Assembly (NCBI GenBank): GCA_051003695.1
Contig: JBPCLB010000072.1
Span: 1 to 15,410 of the forward strand
Source: Gaiella sp051003695
GTDB taxonomy: Bacteria > Actinomycetota > Thermoleophilia > Gaiellales > Gaiellaceae
Reading direction: 5' to 3'
Length of the DNA stretch: 15,410 nt
This document shows, in pieces, positions 13,439-15,410 of this stretch; position 1 is the first letter of the stretch; each line of letters begins with the position of its first letter. Under the pieces are notes generated by a model. That model made no database searches. It worked only from the letters and a program-made list of their open reading frames with translations, and was not told the origin of the DNA. A program made the translations under genes and the position numbers.

Positions 13439-13462
13439 GGGTCAGACACGCGTGCCTGACCC
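13439..13462. terminator. Bidirectional hairpin between convergent genes
   Basis: GGGTCAG-A-CACGCGTG-C-CTGACCC is a near-perfect 24-base inverted repeat with one mismatched pair. It lies 17 bases after the oxygenase stop and 61 bases past the end of the convergent glycosidase-like gene. It has no T-tract but is well placed to end both transcripts. It shares TCAGACAC with the repeat at 6278-6342, so it may be a repeat-derived terminator. The rest of 13422-13523 contains a tRNA-Ser-like string (see findings) and nothing else clear. Confidence 0.55.
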
Positions 13463-13512
13463 TCCTCACGCACAGGTGGGCGTCGGATGGAGGATCCACG
13501 AAGCCGGTACCC

Positions 13513-13525
13513 GAGCGAAGCGCTC
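13513..13525 (-). terminator. Short hairpin at the end of the glycosidase-like gene
   Basis: GAGCG-AAG-CGCTC is a perfect 5-bp stem with a 3-base loop, overlapping the stop codon region (13524-13526) of the leftward gene. It is small and has no T-run; it may assist termination together with the larger hairpin at 13439-13462. Confidence 0.2.
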
Positions 13526-15410
13526 AGCGAGAGATGCGCACGACAAGCGAGCTGCGACCGGGGCGGCCCGTGAGGTCGATCGTCCCGCTCCCGGGCTCAA
13601 AGCGGACGGGACCGTCGCTTGCCTGGATCCCGGCGATTCGTTCCCCGAGCGGCAGCCGTAGTCTGAGCTTGACCGGCCGAGCCGGTGGGACATCGACGGT
13701 GACGCGGACCTGCGAGCCCGTACGCCTGATCGAGTAGGAGACGCGGCCGAAGCTGGTCGGTGCGTCCTCGACGCGGATCCTTCCACCGTCGCGGAGCCAC
13801 GGCCGAGGCGTCGCGAAGGCGAGCTCGAGACCCCGTGGGGCTCCATCCGGCCCGCGGGTCTCGTGGACGAGCAGCAACCGCAGGTTCTCGAGCAGCGCGG
13901 CACCGGTGCCGCCGTTCGGCGGCAGGTACATCGCGCGATGGTGCGCACCATCGAGTGGTGCGACCGTTGCCGCCTCGCCGGAGACGTATGTCTCGGGCGT
14001 CATGGCCGCCGCCAGCGTCCCGTACAGGCCGAGCACGAGCTCGTCGGGTCGATCGTTGTCGGCCAGGAACCGCGCGAGCTCGAGACCATAGACCTGATCC
14101 GTTCCGGACACGGGATACCTCGGCGCGTCGTACAGCGTCGCTGCTCCGGCGCGCACGAGACCCAGCAGTCGCGATCCGTGACCAAGCAGGTACTCCAGTA
14201 GACCTCGCGCCTCGGAGCCACCGGGTCGAAAGAATCCGGACGCGAGCGCGTACGGGATCACGAGGTTCCAGTAGGACCCTTCGCGCGACGCGACGATCCG
14301 GTCGAACGGCTCGCCGCCGTCGAGGAGCGCCGCGGGGACGAAGATCGAGCCGTCGCTGAGGCGACGTTGCGAAGCACGGACTGCGGCTCGTAAAGCCGCC
14401 TCCAGGCGACTCGCGAGCGCAAGGGCGCGTGCGGCCAGGCGTGGATGCCCTGTCTCCGCCCACACACGGCTCATCGCGTGAAGTCCCTGCCAGACCACCG
14501 TTTGCCCGTGAAACCCGAGCACTTTCCGGGCGATGTCGGTCGAGTACTGCTCCCGGTCGAGCAGGCCGGTCGAGCCGGGGCGAAGAATCTGGTCTGCCAG
14601 GCGGTCGAGCGCCGCTTCGAGGTCGGGTCGTTCCTCCTCGACGAACGCACGGTCGCGCACGAGACGGTAGTGGGTCGCGCCAGCGAGGAGCCGGGCTCCC
14701 GCCCGCCAGTTCGTGTACCGCTCTGGGAGGCGCTTCAGGGTAAAGCGCAGAATCGCTTTCGAGGCATCGGCGAACCCGTACGAGACCATCACCTGCGCGG
14801 CACCAAGTGCCTCCGCGAACGAGAGCTCCTCGTAGGGGTTTCCGATGCTGTAGCGCCACGTGTGGATCAACTGCTGGATCAGGAGGTTGCGCTGCGCGTC
14901 GCGCACCCGCTCCTCGGGCACGACGAATGTCGTCCCCCGATCGAGCTCGGCGTTCCAGAAGCGTCTTACGGCGTCACGCGCCGCCGCGTAGCCGACCGTG
15001 TCGGCCCGCAGGTGAGTCGCCGACAGAGGTCGATGCACCCAGACGGCGGTGATCTCGCCACGCTGGCCCTGCGGGACGCCATAGCCAACCGCGGACCCTT
15101 CGAATCTGCCGCCCGCGCTGAACGCGAGTTGCGTCGCCTGCCCCGAGACCAGCCGGTCGTCGACCACGGCGAGCCCGCGTGGGGACGGGAGGAGACGCAC
15201 ACGCGCTCCGCCCCGCGCGTCTCGGGCATCCACCTCGAGTCGAACGAAGCTCGCGAGCGATTCGACCGACGCGATGCGACCGGCGAACGACTCCTGCCGG
15301 TAGCGGACGCCGTTCGCATCGACGTAGGAGGTTCGGAGAATCGGGAGGTAGCCCTCGGCGAGGCGCGCGGACCGAAGTCTCGCGAGGCAGGCGCCGTAGC
15401 GCTCGGAGCC
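13524..15410 (-). CDS. Six-hairpin glycosidase-like protein of unknown specificity, N-terminus beyond window
   Basis: The reverse frame is open from the right edge to the TGA at 13524-13526 (628 visible codons), so the start lies outside; a GTG at 15233 is just an internal codon. The visible N-terminal part (about 1-165) looks beta-rich (GGRFEGSAVGYGVPQG, ITAVWVHRPL). From about 170 to 515 there are paired helices with aromatic-rich turns, e.g. LIHTWRYSIGNPYEELSFAEA, FHGQTVVWQGLHAMSRVWAETGHP, REGSYWNLVIPYALASGFF and MYLPPNGGTGAALLENLRLLLVHE, as in (alpha/alpha)6-barrel glycosidases. The last 95 residues form a beta-sandwich-like end (VRVTVDVPPARPVKLRLRLPLGERIAGIQ). Acidic candidates are E in SFAEA, D in LLDREQYSTD and E in MTPETYVSGEAA, but no known family motif is certain. 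It could be an exported carbohydrate-active enzyme or a non-catalytic relative. It converges on the oxygenase gene. Confidence 0.6.
   Translation of the reverse strand, partial: GSERYGACLARLRSARLAEGYLPILRTSYVDANGVRYRQESFAGRIASVESLASFVRLEVDARDARGGARVRLLPSPRGLAVVDDRLVSGQATQLAFSAGGRFEGSAVGYGVPQGQRGEITAVWVHRPLSATHLRADTVGYAAARDAVRRFWNAELDRGTTFVVPEERVRDAQRNLLIQQLIHTWRYSIGNPYEELSFAEALGAAQVMVSYGFADASKAILRFTLKRLPERYTNWRAGARLLAGATHYRLVRDRAFVEEERPDLEAALDRLADQILRPGSTGLLDREQYSTDIARKVLGFHGQTVVWQGLHAMSRVWAETGHPRLAARALALASRLEAALRAAVRASQRRLSDGSIFVPAALLDGGEPFDRIVASREGSYWNLVIPYALASGFFRPGGSEARGLLEYLLGHGSRLLGLVRAGAATLYDAPRYPVSGTDQVYGLELARFLADNDRPDELVLGLYGTLAAAMTPETYVSGEAATVAPLDGAHHRAMYLPPNGGTGAALLENLRLLLVHETRGPDGAPRGLELAFATPRPWLRDGGRIRVEDAPTSFGRVSYSIRRTGSQVRVTVDVPPARPVKLRLRLPLGERIAGIQASDGPVRFEPGSGTIDLTGRPGRSSLVVRISR

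Noticed and set aside
13597..14859. 420-codon minus-strand frame overlapping the glycosidase-like gene
   Set aside because: Arg/Pro/Ala-rich composition with no motifs, and a competing frame on the same strand gives coherent helices and an aromatic-rich pattern.

Overview
The window is GC-rich throughout and tightly packed with genes on both strands. The codon use and gene content suggest a high-GC actinobacterium, probably a deep-branching one such as Thermoleophilia (Gaiellales/Solirubrobacterales-like). The clues are the tgt-yajC-secDF order, a single fused SecDF in place of separate SecD and SecF, a queuine/preQ1 tRNA-guanine transglycosylase (missing from most other Actinobacteria), and an ABC1/UbiB-like kinase beside a small phasin-like protein. 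This placement is an inference from gene content; no 16S rRNA or other standard marker is present.

Layout from left to right. (1) A flavin reductase runs leftward off the edge (1-582), with a vapBC-type toxin-antitoxin pair (658-1277) divergent from it and a 17-bp inverted repeat between them. (2) A rightward housekeeping cluster follows: tgt (1430-2557), yajC (2545-2931, overlapping tgt) and a fused secDF (2947-5712). (3) A small helical phasin-like gene (5910-6251) is bracketed by two inverted copies of an approximately 65-bp repeat with an identical 28-bp core. After it comes an ABC1/UbiB-family kinase-like membrane protein (6427-8058). (4) A leftward exported Kelch-repeat protein (8081-8971) is divergent from an OmpR-type regulator whose receiver has lost its phospho-acceptor aspartate (9084-9758). 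The gap between them holds a perfect 9-bp inverted repeat. (5) A leftward operon encodes an ECF-type sigma factor (10326-10793) and an O6-methylguanine-DNA methyltransferase (9763-10329), joined by an ATGA overlap. (6) Rightward genes are a PfkB-family sugar/nucleoside kinase (10909-11724) and a two-component flavin monooxygenase pair, reductase (11788-12324) plus luciferase-like oxygenase (12321-13421), again joined by ATGA. (7) A convergent leftward gene (13524 to the right edge) encodes a large six-hairpin-glycosidase-like protein whose N-terminus lies outside the window.

Functional groupings. yajC and secDF supply the accessory part of the Sec export machinery, which would serve proteins such as the Kelch protein. 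The reductase-oxygenase pair forms a self-contained FMNH2-dependent oxidation module. The sigma factor-MGMT pair looks like a self-contained DNA-alkylation or stress response unit. vapBC is a typical stability or stress module inserted next to housekeeping genes.

I found no CRISPR array, complete tRNA, rRNA, transposase or phage gene. The least explained items are the inverted repeat pair around the phasin-like gene, the degenerate response regulator with its palindromic divergent promoter region, the sigma-MGMT operon, and the unassigned glycosidase-like protein.
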